Positions 42,640 through 53,853 of a DNA stretch of 64,000 nucleotides are shown piece by piece (within the stretch, counting starts at the first letter, position 1; each line of letters begins with the position of its first letter). This DNA is from Orientallactaga sibirica (lineage: Eukaryota > Chordata > Mammalia > Rodentia > Dipodidae). The notes under the pieces are model-generated. The model was not told the DNA's origin. It was given only the letters and a program-made list of their open reading frames with translations, and made no database searches. The translations under genes and the position numbers were made by a program. The stretch covers positions 26,768,001-26,832,000 of the forward strand of contig JAEOAD010000029.1 of NCBI GenBank assembly GCA_036365145.1. The letters run 5' to 3'.

Positions 42640-43215
42640 TTGGTTTGGAATCACCTAGGAGACACACCTCTGAGAGTGTTTCCAACAAGATTCCACTGAG
42701 GACCCTCCCTGAATGTCCACCCCATGGGCTGTGGTCCCAGAGGGAATAAAAAAGAAATGGGGTGGGGAGGGCTGGAGAGATAGCTTAGTGATTAAGGTCC
42801 TTGCCTGGGAAGCCTAAGGACTCATGTTCGACTCTCCAGATCCCACATTAGCCACACGCACAAAGGTGAGGCAAGTGCAATGTCATAAATGCCCACTAAG
42901 TGGTGCAAGCATCTGGAGTTTAATTCAGAGGCTGAGGCCCTGGTGCAACAATTCTCTCTCTTTCTCTCTCTCTCTCCGAAATAAAAAAGAGTAAAAGTGG
43001 CAAACAAGCATTTCTCTCCCTCCCTCCCTCACTCTCTCTTTCTCTCTCTCCCCTTCCTGACTGCAGATGTAATGTGACCAGCTGTGTCATGTTCCTGCCA
43101 TCACAACTTCTCTACCATGATGGACTGGTCCCTCAAACCATGGACCAGAATAAACCCTTCTTTCCTTAAGCTCACTTGTCAAATATTCTGTCACAGCTAT
43201 GAGCAAAGTAACTGA
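42640..43215 (+). mobile_element. ORR1-like MaLR solo LTR split by a B2-like SINE
   Basis: 'cacctaggagacacacctct' and 'ccccatgggctgtggtccca' are followed after the SINE by 'ctgactgcagatgtaatgtg', 'agaataaacccttctttcct' and 'aaagtaactgattcac'. This is the layout of rodent ORR1 LTRs, with the AATAAA signal. Confidence 0.8.
42768..42991 (+). repeat. Long-form B2-like SINE
   Basis: Includes the extra 'aggcaagtgcaatgtcataa' segment. ATAAAAAAGA repeats occur on both sides. Confidence 0.9.
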
Positions 43216-43607
43216 TTCACTATGGCTCTCAACATGGAATTACTGACCTATGTCACCTAGATTTCTGTGAGTGCGTCCTATGATATTTGAAAGATGATTA
43301 AATTACCTAGCATTGCAAGTCTCAGAATGTGACCCATCATTAGACCCATGGAACAATATTAGGGACACCTAGTACATATGTACTTCTTTAAGGAAGACCA
43401 CTTCCCTTGGCACAGAGAGGGCATGGATGTGGTTCTAAGCAACTTGAGGAAACTTAAAACATCTAGCACTTTCCAGTCTTAGAGGGTCCTTCTAAACATC
43501 CTGCCTAGAACTGAGACAGAAGCTTTCCCCCTGTTGACTAACAGGCTTAGTGCTGAAAGGTGTTATGAAGTCGGCTAAAGGAGAAAATCATCAGCAATAT
43601 ATATATA
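43216..43607. other. Unique intergenic sequence
   Basis: No repeat or gene recognised. Confidence 0.4.
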
Positions 43608-43768
43608 TTTGTTTGTTTGTTTTTGTTTTTCAAGGTAGAGTCTCACCCTAACTCAGGCTGACCTGGAATTCACTCTGTAGTCTCAGGGTGGCTTTGAACT
43701 CATGGTGATCCTCCTACCTCTGCCTCCCAAGTGCTGGGATTAAAGGCGTGCGCCACCACGCCCAGCCC
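43608..43768 (-). repeat. B1-type SINE
   Basis: Reverse B1 with a (GTTT)-like tail, preceded by a short (TA)n. Confidence 0.92.
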
Positions 43769-43984
43769 ATCAACAGTCTTAACAAGCAGTGGACCCTACA
43801 AGCTCTTCAACTAAGCAGCCAGGCAAGAGATGCTCACTAGTATATTAGTGGCATGTCTGTTATGGGGGTCATCATCTGATCTCTAATTGTATTTGAGGTC
43901 TGCACCATGGCAGGGAATTCATGCTTGCTACTGAACCTCTATTCAAAAGCCTAGGTCATAAGTCTTAGGGGTGTTACATTTACT

Positions 43985-44158
43985 TTTTTTTGTTTGTTTG
44001 TTTTTGTTTTTTTTTGGCTTTTCAAAGTAGGGTCTCATTCTAGCTCAGGCTGACCTGGAATTCACTATGTATTCTCAGGGTGGCCTCAAACTCACAGTGA
44101 TCCTCCTACCTCTGCCTCCCGAGCGCTGGGATTAAAGGTGTGCGCCACCACGCCCAGC
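43985..44158 (-). repeat. B1-type SINE with TSD
   Basis: Reverse B1. ACATTTACTTTTT occurs near 43977 and again at 44160. Confidence 0.93.
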
Positions 44159-44251
44159 TCACATTTACTTTTTGTTGCTGGAACAAACATCTGACCAGAA
44201 GCAGCTTATGAGAGAAAAGGATTTATTTTAAGCTTGCAGAATCCAGGGAAG

Positions 44252-44405
44252 AACTGGACATGATGGCATACACCTTTAATTCCAACTCTCAGGAGGCAGA
44301 GCTAGGAGGATTTCTGTGACTTTGAGACCACCCTGAGACTACAAAGTGAATTCCAGATCAGCCTGATCTACAGCGAGACCCTACCTCAAAAAAAAAAAAA
44401 AAAAA
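44252..44405 (+). repeat. B1-type SINE
   Basis: Complete B1. GAATCCAGGG lies on both sides. Confidence 0.9.
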
Positions 44406-44417
44406 AGAATCCAGGGG

Positions 44418-44639
44418 AGGGCTGGAGAGATGGCTTAGCAATTAAGGCACCTGCCTGCCAAGCCTAAGAACGCTAGATCAATCTCCAGGTCCCATGTTTA
44501 GCCAGATGCAAAAGTGACACAAGCACACAATGCCATGCTTGCCCACAAGGGGGGCACACATCTAGAGTTCATTCACAGCAGCTGAGAGGCCACTGGCATG
44601 CCCATTCTCTCTCTCTCTCTCTCTCTCTGCCTCTTCCTT

Positions 44640-44679
<40 letters not shown>

Positions 44680-44698
44680 CCTCAAATAATAAAAATAA
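44418..44698 (+). repeat. Long-form B2-like SINE with TSD
   Basis: Long form with 'cacaagcacacaatgccatg' and an extended (CT)n. ATCCAGGGGA flanks it. Confidence 0.92.
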
Positions 44699-44918
44699 AT
44701 CCAGGGGAAGTTCCATCATGGCAGAAGAAGCTGGCTCACTTCCATAGATCCATAGCAGAGAGACACCACCAACAGCCAGCAAAAACTAAACAGCCAGAGC
44801 TCAAACTGCTTTCTACACCTAGTAGGCCTGGACTAAAGATCCCAGTGACACCTCCTCCAAGGGGACAGCTGGAGACTCAGGTTGCAAGCTCAATCTTAAT
44901 CAAAAATACCTTAGCCAG

Positions 44919-45248
44919 CCGGGCGTGGTGGCACACGCCTTTAATCCCAGCACTCGGGAGGCAGAGGTAGGAGGATCGCCAAGAGTTCAAGGCCACCCTG
45001 AGACCATAGGGGATTCCAGGTCAGCCTGGGCCAGAGTGAGACCCTAGCTGCAAAAAAAAAAAAAAAAAAAAAAGCCAAGCCGGATGTGGTGGTGCACACC
45101 TTTAATCCCAGCACTCAGGAGGCAGAGGTAGGAGGATCGCCATGAGTTCAAGGCCATCCTGAGACTACATAGTTAATTCCAGGTCAGCCTGGACTAGAGT
45201 GAAACCCTACCTCATAAAAAAATAAATAAAAAAAAAAAAAAAAAAAAA
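44919..45248 (+). repeat. Two tandem B1-type SINEs within one TSD
   Basis: B1 copies at 44919-45074 and 45079-45248 with A tails. ACCTTAGCCAG flanks the pair at 44908-44918 and 45249-45259. Confidence 0.94.
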
Positions 45249-45283
45249 ACCTTAGCCAGATCATCAAGAAAACAAATAACAAA

Positions 45284-45438
45284 GGCTGGAGAGATGGCTT
45301 AGTGGTTAAGACATTTGCCTGCAAAGCCAAAGGACCCCAATTTGATTCCCCAAGACCCACATAAGCCAGATGCTCAAGGTGGCACATGCATCTGGAGTTC
45401 CTTTGCAGTGGCTGGAGGCCCTGGCGTGCCCATTCTTC

Positions 45439-45469
<31 letters not shown>

Positions 45470-45513
45470 GTCCCTTTCTCTCAAATAAATAAAATATATT
45501 TTAAAAAAAAAAA
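45284..45513 (+). repeat. B2-like SINE with TSD in L1 C
   Basis: Complete, B box weakened to ATTTGATTCC. GAAAA(C/G)AAATAACAA occurs at about 45269-45283 and 45514-45528. Confidence 0.94.
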
Positions 45514-45540
45514 AGAAAAGAAATAACAATAAACACTGGC

Positions 45541-45972
45541 AAGCATGTGAGAAAAAGAGGAACGCTTCTACGCTGTTGGTGGGAATGCAAACTGGTCCAG
45601 CCATTGTGGAAATCAGTGTGGTGGCTCCTGAGACAGCTAAAAATAGATTTACCACATGACCCAGCTATACCACTCTTAGGCATAGATCCTAAGGACTTGT
45701 TGCACTACCTTAGAGATACTTGGACATCTGAGTTTATTACTGCTCTATTCACAATAGCCAGGAAATGGAACCAGCCTAGATGTCCCTCAACTGATGAGTG
45801 GATAATGAAGATGTGGCACATTTATGTAATGGAGTTCTACTCAGCAGTAAAGAAAAAGGAAATTATGAAATTTGCAGGGAAATGGATGGACCTGGAAAGG
45901 ATTATACTTAGTGAGGTAACCCAGGCCCAGAAAGCCAAGCACTGCATGTTCTCTCTCATATGTGGATCCTAG
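45541..45972 (+). pseudogene. L1 ORF2 C-terminal domain, uninterrupted
   Basis: About 140 codons stay open to the natural stop TAG (45970-45972). Recognisable residues include '[19 protein letters not shown]', 'DPAIPLLGI', 'CPSTDEWIMKMW' and the end 'MFSLICGS', the conserved Cys-rich C-terminal part of L1 ORF2. Endonuclease and RT domains are absent because of 5' truncation, so it cannot act alone. The open frame suggests moderate age. Confidence 0.9.
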
Positions 45973-46020
45973 TTACAAATGTTTGGACTTGCATGTGAGT
46001 TGGAATAAAACTCAGTAGCA

Positions 46021-46183
46021 AGCCGGTCATGGTGGTGCACACCTTTAATCCCAGCACTTGGGAGGCAGAGGTAGGAGAATTGCTATGACTTCAAGGTCAA
46101 CCTGAAACTACATAGTGAGTTCCAAGTCAGCCTGGGCCAGAATGAGACCCTACCTCGAAAAACAAAACAAACAAACAAACAAA
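46021..46183 (+). repeat. B1-type SINE with 14-bp TSD
   Basis: AAAACTCAGTAGCA is at 46007-46020 and 46184-46197. Confidence 0.96.
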
Positions 46184-47328
46184 AAAACTCAGTAGCAGAG
46201 GCCAGTAAGGTAGAAAGGGGCTATAAGGGAGGGAGGAGAGGGGAGGACTTAAGAGATTGGTATTGTATATATGTAAGTAGAAGAACAGATTACTGGGGGT
46301 GGAGAGGCCTAAGTGAGGTCAGGGAAAGAGACTGAGTAAAGGAAAGGTGGGAGGAGGGTTAATCAAAATCTAAGAGGATATAAATAAGCCATATGGTAAC
46401 CTACTTTTTTGGATAATGGCACACCCAGAAGCCATAGATTGTTACTAGAAAAATTTCAGTGTCAGGGATGGGATATCTTAGTGAGTTGTTGGCCAGGGAG
46501 GTCCCTGATGCCCCAAAATATTACAGGCCACTGCCGAGCCTCTTGGTTTCCCACCAGGAATAGATGGTAAGACCCTATTTCTGAAGACTTGGGCTGCAAG
46601 GTCACTGAGAAATCTTGCTGGAACTGAGCTGAAAACCTCCTCCGTATAGACCAGCTGACAGAAAGCTGGAAAAAGCTATGCTGCATGCAGCTCTATGTGA
46701 GAGAGAGAGAGAAGTCATCAGTGGGAATGGACACTGCAAGCTTTAAATTTGGCCAGCCAGGACAAATGAGCCAGCAGGTACAATAATGGCATGTCTGTTA
46801 TGGAGGAAACCAACCACTCTTTAATTGAACTGGAGGCCTGCTCCATGGGACAGACTACATTCCTGATACTGAAATCCTACAACTGGGGTAGTCATGAGCC
46901 CTAGGGGTGTAATGTCTGTGGTGTCTGGCTAAATGTATATACTATGCTCACCAAACTGCCCAGTAAGCACTTCTCTTAATGTTCATACCCATATATTAAT
47001 GCTACTCTCTCTTTTGGATTAGAGAAGCTTCTCTCTTCAGAAGGCACCATAGCACTGAGAAGAAGTGACAGAGGAGTGCTCAGCACTGAAACATCTCTAT
47101 TACATTTTCCAAAGCTCAGGGTCCATTGTGGAAGAGGTGGCAGAAAAAATGTAAGAGCCATATGAAGGGTAGGACTCCTTACAATGCACTCTTACAGGCA
47201 CAAAATGGCCTGGATATCCATGACCTCACAGTGCCTGACACTACCTACACAAGACCGTCATTATAGGAGAAAAAGATGATGAACTCAAAAGAAAAGACTG
47301 TCATCCCTACCTCAAAAAAATCAAACCA

Positions 47329-47541
47329 GGGCTGGAGAGATGGTTTAGCGGTTGAGGCACTTGCCTGCACAACCAAAGTACCCAGGTTCAGTTCTCCAGT
47401 ACCTACATAAAGCCAGATGCACAAGGTGGCACATGTGTCTGGAATTCATTCGTTTACAGTGGTTAGAGGCCCTGGTGTTCCCATTCTCTCCCCTGACCCT
47501 TTCTCTTTGCCTTCTCTCTCAAATAAATAAAATATTTTTTA
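47329..47541 (+). repeat. B2-like SINE
   Basis: Complete. AAAAATCAAA(A/C)C lies on both sides. Confidence 0.93.
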
Positions 47542-47552
47542 AAAATCAAAAC

Positions 47553-47722
47553 AATGCCAGGTGTGGTGACACATGCCTTTAACCCCAACACTCGGGAGGC
47601 AGAGATAGGAAGATCGTCATGAGTTCAAGGCCACCCTGAGACTACATAGTGAATTCCAGGTCAGCCTGAGCTAGAGTGAGACCCTACCTCCTACTTCAGG
47701 GAAATAAAAATAAAAATAAAAA
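47553..47722 (+). repeat. B1-type SINE
   Basis: Complete body. The A tail carries an unusual 'tcctacttcaggg' before (AAAAT)n. Confidence 0.92.
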
Positions 47723-47754
47723 CACCTCAGGCTAAGGGGGACATACGTTCATAT

Positions 47755-48340
47755 TCAAACCACCATGGGGTGGGGGAAGCTACCCTGGATATAGTATGCC
47801 CACTAAATTGCCCTCTAAATACCTATGTTTTTGCCTATGTATTAGTGATGCTCTCACTTTGGGTTGGTAAGTTTCTCTTTTCAAATGGTGGTGACTGCTG
47901 GGGAGACTCAAAATTCATGGAAGTGCTGAGTGATGGTTGAGAGTTCAGTACTAAATGAGACACAGGGCTCTTTAGTCAGGTGTTCCCATCACTCATGCCA
48001 GGTTCCCCTGGGAGGTGCTGCAGCTGCCCAGGCTCTCCCACAGCTGGGTCCTTCCGGACTGCACACAGGCTCGGCTCTCCCACAGCTGGGTCCTTCCCGT
48101 CTACACACAGGCTCGGGGTGCTACAGATCCCTTTGGAAGTCTTCCTCCATCACCACTCTGGGAGACTGTTTACTGCTCCACTCACACACAAGCCCAATTC
48201 TCAATCCCCTGCCTGCAAGATTCCCGCGAATGGGGCATGGGTTTGGCAGGGTGTATATGACTCCGTGAGCAACTTCTTGAGCTCACATTGCACCAGGAAA
48301 TGAGTAGTCGCTGAAGGGCAGTGGGGAGCAGCTATGGGGC
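47755..48340 (+). mobile_element. Older L1 3' UTR fragment and adjoining sequence
   Basis: 47755-47965 follows the L1 3' UTR order ('gtatgcccactaaattgccc' and 'gtttctcttttcaaatggtg'). 47966-48340 is GC-richer with a 42-bp direct repeat and is not clearly L1. Confidence 0.6.
48031..48114 (+). repeat. 42-bp tandem repeat, two copies
   Basis: Units starting GGCTCTCCCACAGCTGGGTC at 48031 and 48073, about 90% alike. Confidence 0.9.
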
Positions 48341-48341
48341 C

Positions 48342-48737
48342 TATGATGGTTAAGTTTTGTTGTCAGCGTGGTCTGTTCAGTAATCCACAGACATTCCTCT
48401 TGAGTGGGTCTCTGAGGGTACTTCCAGGAAGAATTAACTGAAGGAGGAAGTCCTTCCCCTAGAGTGAGCTTTTCCCCAGAGTGGGAGGTCCCTCTCAGAG
48501 GGGCGGCTTTATCTAAGGAAGCTCTGGGAGAAGAGTCCCTTCCTCCCACCTGGCTGCCCGTGCTGCTTGCTGCCTTCCAGCGTGGACTGAAGAGCAGCCT
48601 CTCTCCAGAAAGTGCTGGACTGGGACTGCTGAGGCATCCAGCCTCGTGGACTGAGCAGCTACCGGGTTCCTTGACTCTGAGGCCTGCAAGCTGCTGTTGT
48701 TGGACTGCCCTAAATTAATCCAATAAATTCCCTTTTA
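48342..48737 (+). mobile_element. ERVL-type LTR, 3' end missing
   Basis: Begins 'tatgatggttaagttttgtt' and follows the proviral LTR up to 'ccaataaattcccttttaa', where a B1 SINE takes over. The terminal about 60 bp are not found beyond the SINE. Confidence 0.88.
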
Positions 48738-48738
48738 A

Positions 48739-48886
48739 AGCTGGGCAGGGTGGTTGCCTTAAACCCCAGCACTTGGGAGGCAGAAGGAGGAGGACTGCTG
48801 TGAGTTCAAGGCCAGCCTGAGACTACTCAGTGATTTTTCAGGTCAGCCTAGGTTAAAATGAGAGCCTACCTCAGGGGGGAAAAAAG
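48739..48886 (+). repeat. B1-type SINE
   Basis: Diverged B1 ('gccttaaaccccagcacttg'). Confidence 0.88.
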
Positions 48887-49399
48887 GTGTAGAGAAAGTT
48901 GAGAAAGATGTTCTTTCTGTGGACTACATGTCAGCCACCCCTGCCCCCCAGGAAGAGTGCTGTCTGGTGGCTGGGCATGGAGACAGCCCCAGATGAGATG
49001 ACAGTGGCAGCTGTAACATAGGTCTCCTTGACACCAGGAGTGTGTCTTCCTGTCAGACTCTAGCTCAAATATTGCCACGGGAAATAGTGAAGCAGCCCTG
49101 CTTGTACAAGTCTGGTAGGCATGCACAGCCCACAGGAGACATGTGAGCTTTACCTTGAAGGAGATGAGGAAGGGCCCATTGGTGCCTATGACAATGGATG
49201 TAGAAGGGCATGGCACAGTGGTCTAGCCAGAGCAGAAGATGCATGAGGAGAGATAAGAGTGGGAATCACTGTGGGTGGGCCCAAAGGCCATGCTAAGGAA
49301 TTTGGATGTCAAGTCTTGCCGATGTTTAAGGAACACAGTCTGCAAAGGTGTGCTTTAATTTTATTTTTTCAAGCACAGTGCTTGAAAATAAACAAAACA
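48887..49399. other. Unique intergenic sequence
   Basis: No repeat or gene recognised over about 500 bp. Confidence 0.4.
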
Positions 49400-49552
49400 A
49401 ATGGGCTTGCCAGGGCCTCTAGCCACTGCAAACCAACTCCACACACATGAACCACTTTGTGCATCTGGCTTTATTGTGGATACTGGGGAATCAAACTCAG
49501 GTCATTAGGCTTTGCAGGCAAGCGCCTTAACCACTGAGCCATCTCTCCAACT
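49400..49552 (-). repeat. B2-like SINE, tail missing
   Basis: Reverse body from 'atgggcttgccagggcctct' to 'catctctccaactcc'. Confidence 0.88.
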
Positions 49553-49635
49553 CCAAAGGCATGCTTTCTAAGCTATCATAATATTTTAAGCAATTTTGTT
49601 TGTTTTTGTATTCTGGGCTTGTTTGTTTCTTCCAG

Positions 49636-49849
49636 GTTTTTTTTTTTTTTTTTCTATTTTATATTTATGTATTTGACAGAGAGAGAGAGAGAGAGAGAAT
49701 GGGTGCGCCAGGGCCTCCAGCCACTGCAAACGAACTCCAGACATATGCACCCCCTTGTGCTTCTGGCTAACGTGGGTCCCTAGGGAATTGAACCTGGGTC
49801 CTTTGGCTTTGCAGGCAAAAGTTTTAACCACTAAGCCATCCCTCCAGCC
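49636..49849 (-). repeat. B2-like SINE
   Basis: Reverse copy with T run, (GA)n and head 'aagccatccctccagccc'. Confidence 0.93.
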
Positions 49850-49854
49850 CTCTT

Positions 49855-49965
49855 CCAATTTTCTTGAGACAGGATCTCGCTTTTTATCCTAGGCTGTCCA
49901 TGTAGACCAGGCTGGCCTTGAGCTCATAGTGATCTGTCTGCCTGCCTCAGCCTCCCAAATGGGGG
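49855..49965 (-). repeat. Old B1-type SINE fragment
   Basis: 'tagaccaggctggccttgag' and 'cctcagcctcccaaa' are classic old B1 reverse text. Confidence 0.75.
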
Positions 49966-50261
49966 TGACCTTGTGTGAAATGGCTATAATATCAGGACAT
50001 GTGTGACACCAGCCTCCATCTCTCCTCAGGAATGATTAGGGAATGAGTTCCCCTTCATCATCACTGTGTAAATAACTTCAGGTACCCGAGGTCCCCAGCA
50101 AAAAGTGGCATGCTGGTCCCTACCTGGCCCCCAGACACAGAATGTTCTGTCCTCACTGTCATCACTTTGGGGATGCCCTCACCCACCTTAATTCCGGATT
50201 CCACTTTTTGAAATTTTAAAAGAATTTTGGGTGCTTTAACAGGAGAACAGACATCTTTTCT

Positions 50262-50472
50262 TTCTTTTTCTTTTAATTTATTTATTTGTGAGCAGAGAGA
50301 TACAGACAGAGAGGGAGAAACAGAGAGAGAGACCAGGGCTTCTGGCCACTGCAAATGAACTCCAGATGGATGCGCCCCTTTGTGCATCTGGCTTTAGGGT
50401 ACTGGGGAATTGAACACAACTCATTAGGCTTCGCAGGCAAGTGCCTTAACCACTGGGCCATCTCTCCAGCCC
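50262..50472 (-). repeat. B2-like SINE with TSD
   Basis: Reverse copy. CAGACATCTT(T/C)TCTT occurs at about 50248 and 50473. Confidence 0.94.
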
Positions 50473-50507
50473 CAGACATCTTCTCTTATGCAAGGTCAGG
50501 ACACCAA

Positions 50508-50715
50508 GGAGCTAGGGGGGTAAAAGCACTTGCTGTACAAGCATGAGAGTCCTGAGTTCAGATCCCCAGAATCCACATAAATGAAGGCAGTGGCTCTCTG
50601 TCACCCAAGGTTGTCCTCTGACCTCAGGCACAGTGTGGCATACATGCCTGAATTCACACACATGAACACATATATGCATACACACACATACTTAAATACA
50701 AAAATTTTAAAACTT
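50508..50715 (+). repeat. B4-like ID-B1 composite SINE
   Basis: ID head ('gtcctgagttcagatcccca') and a CA-rich distal end. Confidence 0.65.
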
Positions 50716-50996
50716 TTTTAAAAATGTCTCCACAGGTCTCAAACCAGCAAAATGCATTTAGGCAGCCATTTACCTCCAGGTATTCCCGGGCACAGGGCCT
50801 GGCTACCTTAGAAAGGGGAAAGCGCGCCATCTGGTGGCCTGTTCTGGAGTGGCAGCAGATAACAGGAACACATTTTGGGTTTTGCTGTCATGACTACCAA
50901 CAAAGAAAAATCCAGAGAGTGTAATAGTACCCAAAGGCCACATCAGGCCAGAAACAACAGCAACAAAAATAAATACCAAAAGACATACTTTAAACT

Positions 50997-51148
50997 GGGT
51001 ATGGTGGTACACATCTTTAATCCCGGTAGTCAGGAGACACAGGTAGGATGATTTTGGTGAGTTCAGGCACCTTGAGACTACATAGTGAATTCCAGGTCAG
51101 CCTTGGCTAAAACAAGATCTTACCAAAAATAAAAATAAATAAATAAAA
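50997..51148 (+). repeat. B1-type SINE
   Basis: Diverged B1 with (AAAT)n tail. Confidence 0.88.
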
Positions 51149-51150
51149 AG

Positions 51151-51304
51151 ATGCAGGCTTGGTGCTGGAGTCCTATAATCCCAGCAGAGATGGGAGGATC
51201 ACCCATGAGTTCAGGGTCAGGACCAGCTTTGTCTACAGAGCAAGTTCCAGCATAGCCAGGGCTACACAGTGAGACTTTGTCTCAAAAAAAAAAAAAAAAA
51301 AAAA
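51151..51304 (+). repeat. Old B1-type SINE
   Basis: 'gctttgtctacagagcaagt' and 'cagtgagactttgtctcaaa' are the older, mouse-like B1 consensus, with an A tail. Confidence 0.85.
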
Positions 51305-51725
51305 CGAAATTGGCCTCGGTATCCATGACCTTGCAGTGCCTAGCAATACCTTCGCAAGACCCTCATAATAGAAGAAAAAGATGATGACATCAAATTAAAA
51401 GAGAGACTAAGCCGGGCGTGGTGGCTCACGCCTTTAATCCCAGCACTCGGGAGGCAGAGGTAGGAGGATTGCCGTGAGTTTGAGGCCACCCTGAGAATAC
51501 AGAGTGAATTCCAAGTCAGCCTGAACTAGAGTGAGACCCTGCCTCGAAAAACCAAAAAAAAAAAAAAAAGAGAGAGAGAGAGAGAGACTAATGGAGAGAG
51601 GGAGGGGATATGATGGAGATTGGAGTTCTAAAGAGGAATGGGGGAGGGGAGGGAAATATCATGCACTTTTTGTATGTAAGTATAGAAGTTGTCAATAAAA
51701 AAATAATAATTAAAAAAACCCAACA
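51305..51725 (+). mobile_element. 5'-truncated L1 3' UTR
   Basis: 'ttggcctcggtatccatgac', then after a nested B1, 'ggagattggagttctaaaga' and an A-rich end. Same family as 12511-13119. Confidence 0.9.
51411..51575 (+). repeat. B1-type SINE nested in the L1
   Basis: Young-looking copy. The L1 text AGAGAGACTAA is duplicated on both sides. Confidence 0.94.
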
Positions 51726-51731
51726 ACTTTT

Positions 51732-51940
51732 GAGGCTGGAGAAAAGGCTAAGAGGTTAAGGCACTTGCCTGTGAGACCTAAGGACCCAGGTTCAATTCCC
51801 CAAGACCCACATAATCCATATGCACAAGACGGTACATGCTTCTAGAGATCCTTTGCAGTGGCTGGAGGCACTGGCACATCCTATCTCTGTCTCTGCCTCT
51901 TTTTATCTGTCTCTCAAAAAAAAAAAAAGTTTAAAAAAAT
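51732..51940 (+). repeat. B2-like SINE
   Basis: Complete, B box GGTTCAATTCC. Confidence 0.92.
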
Positions 51941-52169
51941 TTATTTTCCTATTCTTATTTAATCTAACAGTTAAATGTTCACAGTTATATGAAGGCTATA
52001 AAACACCAATGTACTTGTCAATTGCAGCATACAGATCAAGGAAATGTAGGACACCAATGTTAGAAAGTACCAAGTCCACAAAGATTCATGGGAGGGTGAT
52101 TGCAGACATTAAAGATGAAAAAGACCTGAGTCTTAGCTTCCAAATTCTGCAGATGATTTAGACAGGTGG

Positions 52170-52348
52170 TTGACAGAGAGAAACAGGGAGAGAGAGAATG
52201 GGCACTTCAGGGCCTCCAGCCACTGCAAACGAACTCCAGACACATGTGCCCCCTTGTGCATCTGGCTAACATGGGTCCTGGGGAACCAAACCTGGGTCCT
52301 TTGGCATTGCAGACAAATGCCTTAACCGCTAAACCATCCCTCCAGCCC
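52170..52348 (-). repeat. B2-like SINE, tail missing
   Basis: Reverse copy ending 'aaaccatccctccagccc'. Confidence 0.9.
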
Positions 52349-52365
52349 TAAAAAGCTTTTTTTTA

Positions 52366-52450
52366 AGCCAGGTGTGGTGGCACATGTCTTTAATCCCAGC
52401 ACTCGGGAAGCAGAAGTAGGGCTAGAGTGAGACCTTACCTCAAAAAAAAA
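52366..52450 (+). repeat. B1-type SINE with about 65-bp internal deletion
   Basis: 'gaagcagaagtag' runs directly into 'ggctagagtgagacc', so the middle of the B1 is gone. Confidence 0.9.
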
Positions 52451-52517
52451 GTTCTTAAATACCATTTGTAATATCTATACAAGTATGATACAAAGAAACA
52501 AATTATAAAATATCTAT

Positions 52518-52673
52518 AAGCTGAGCATTGTGGTGCATGCCTTTAATCCCAGCACTTGGGAGGTAGGAGGATCACTGTGAATTCAAGGCCACCCTGAGAC
52601 TACAGAGTGAATTCCAGGTCAGCTTGAGCTAGAGTGAGACCCTACCTCAAAAAACTAAAAAATACAAATAAAA
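52518..52673 (+). repeat. B1-type SINE
   Basis: Complete apart from a 7-bp loss at 'gggaggtaggagga'. Confidence 0.92.
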
Positions 52674-52679
52674 AAGCCT

Positions 52680-53100
52680 ACCATTGTGCATACTGAGGAG
52701 ACTGAAAAACTTGTCAAAGTGTGGAGAATAATTGAATGTTGAGGGATCAGCACCAAGAGAGACATCTAGATCGCCCCTTCCAAAGCTCAGGGACCATGAC
52801 AGAACAGGTGGCAGAAAGAATGTAAGAACGCGAGGAGAAGGAGGAGTGATATGGAATGCTGTTGTCCAGACATGAAGTGGCTGTGGCCTTCGTGACTTCA
52901 CTGCAGCTTCACAAAACCTGCACAATATTGGACTTGTCACCATTTCATCACAAGTCATGGAGGAGGCCAAAAAAGTGGGGGCATCAAAACAGAAGAGGCA
53001 CTAGTTGGAAAAGAAGAAAGGATTTCAGGGGAGAGGGCACAAAAGAAGGTAATAGAAGATGATTATGAATAAAATACACTATGCACATGTATGAAAACTG
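52680..53100 (+). mobile_element. L1 3' UTR, divergent subfamily
   Basis: Same order of landmarks as the other L1 3' UTRs ('caaagctcagggaccatgac', 'gcctgc...'), but with many substitutions, suggesting an older L1 lineage. Confidence 0.65.
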
Positions 53101-53101
53101 T

Positions 53102-53407
53102 CAATGGTGGTGCACGCCTTTAATCCCAGCACTGGGGAGGCTATGGAAGGAAGATTATCTTGAGTTCAAGACCAGCCTGGGGCTACAAAGTGAGTTCCAG
53201 GTCAGCCAGTGCAAGAGTGAGATCCTGCCTCAAATAAAAAAGAAGTATTAGCCGGGCATGGTATCACACGCCTTTAATCCCAGCACTCGGGAGGCAGAGG
53301 TAGAAGGATCACCATGAGTTCAAGGCCACCCTGAGATTACAGAGTGAATTCCAGTTCAGCCTGGACCAGAGTGAGACCCTACCTTGAAAAACCAAAAAAA
53401 AAAAAAG
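53102..53407 (+). repeat. Two B1-type SINEs
   Basis: An old copy at 53102-53245 and a young one at 53251-53407. AGTATTA flanks the second. Confidence 0.9.
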
Positions 53408-53426
53408 TATTAAAAAATGCTTTTGG

Positions 53427-53608
53427 GCTGGAGGGATGGCTTAGTGACTAAGGCATTTGCCTGCAAAGCCAAAGGACCCAGATTCAGTTCTCCAGGACCC
53501 ATGTTAGCCAGATGCACAAGGGGGCGCATGCATCTGGAGTTTGTCTGCAGTGGTTAGAGGCCCTCTTTCTCTGTCAAATAAATAAATAAATATTTTTTAA
53601 AATAAAAA
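53427..53608 (+). repeat. B2-like SINE with TSD
   Basis: Short (CT) region. AAAAATGCTTT occurs at about 53415 and 53609. Confidence 0.93.
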
Positions 53609-53621
53609 AATGCTTTCATGG

Positions 53622-53838
53622 ACTAGAAAGATTGCTTAGTGGTTAAGGCACTTGCCTGTGAAGCCTAACAACCCAGTTCTATTCCCCAGTATTCACATAA
53701 ACCAGATGCACAAAGTGGCACATGCATATGGAGTTTGTTTGTAGTGGCTGGAGGCCCTCGCATGCCCATTCTCTCTCTATCTGCCTCTCTCTCTCTCTCT
53801 CTCTCTCAAATAAAGAAACAAATTAATTAAATATCTTG
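53622..53838 (+). repeat. B2-like SINE
   Basis: Inserted just after the preceding copy. B box eroded (CAGTTCTATTCC). Confidence 0.9.
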
Positions 53839-53853
53839 AAAATGTCTTTGCAA

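Larger units (their letters stand above)
44160..44895 (-). mobile_element. Diverged MaLR-type LTR with two nested SINEs
   Basis: Text such as 'ggaagttccatcatggcaga' and 'agaagctggc' matches the LTR at 17860-18172. SINEs occupy 44252-44405 and 44418-44698. The outer borders are uncertain. Confidence 0.55.
45249..47290 (+). mobile_element. L1 element C: ORF2 C-terminus plus complete 3' UTR
   Basis: L1 ORF2 text starts around 45249-45283, is split by a B2-like SINE (45284-45513), then the ORF2 end (to 45972) and about 1.3 kb of 3' UTR. A B1 lies at 46021-46183. The L1 5' end may extend left of the B1 pair. Confidence 0.9.

Noticed and set aside
48015..48268. Three overlapping open frames around the 42-bp repeat
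   Set aside because: They arise from the direct repeat in GC-richer DNA. The same short peptide repeats twice, and no gene structure is visible.
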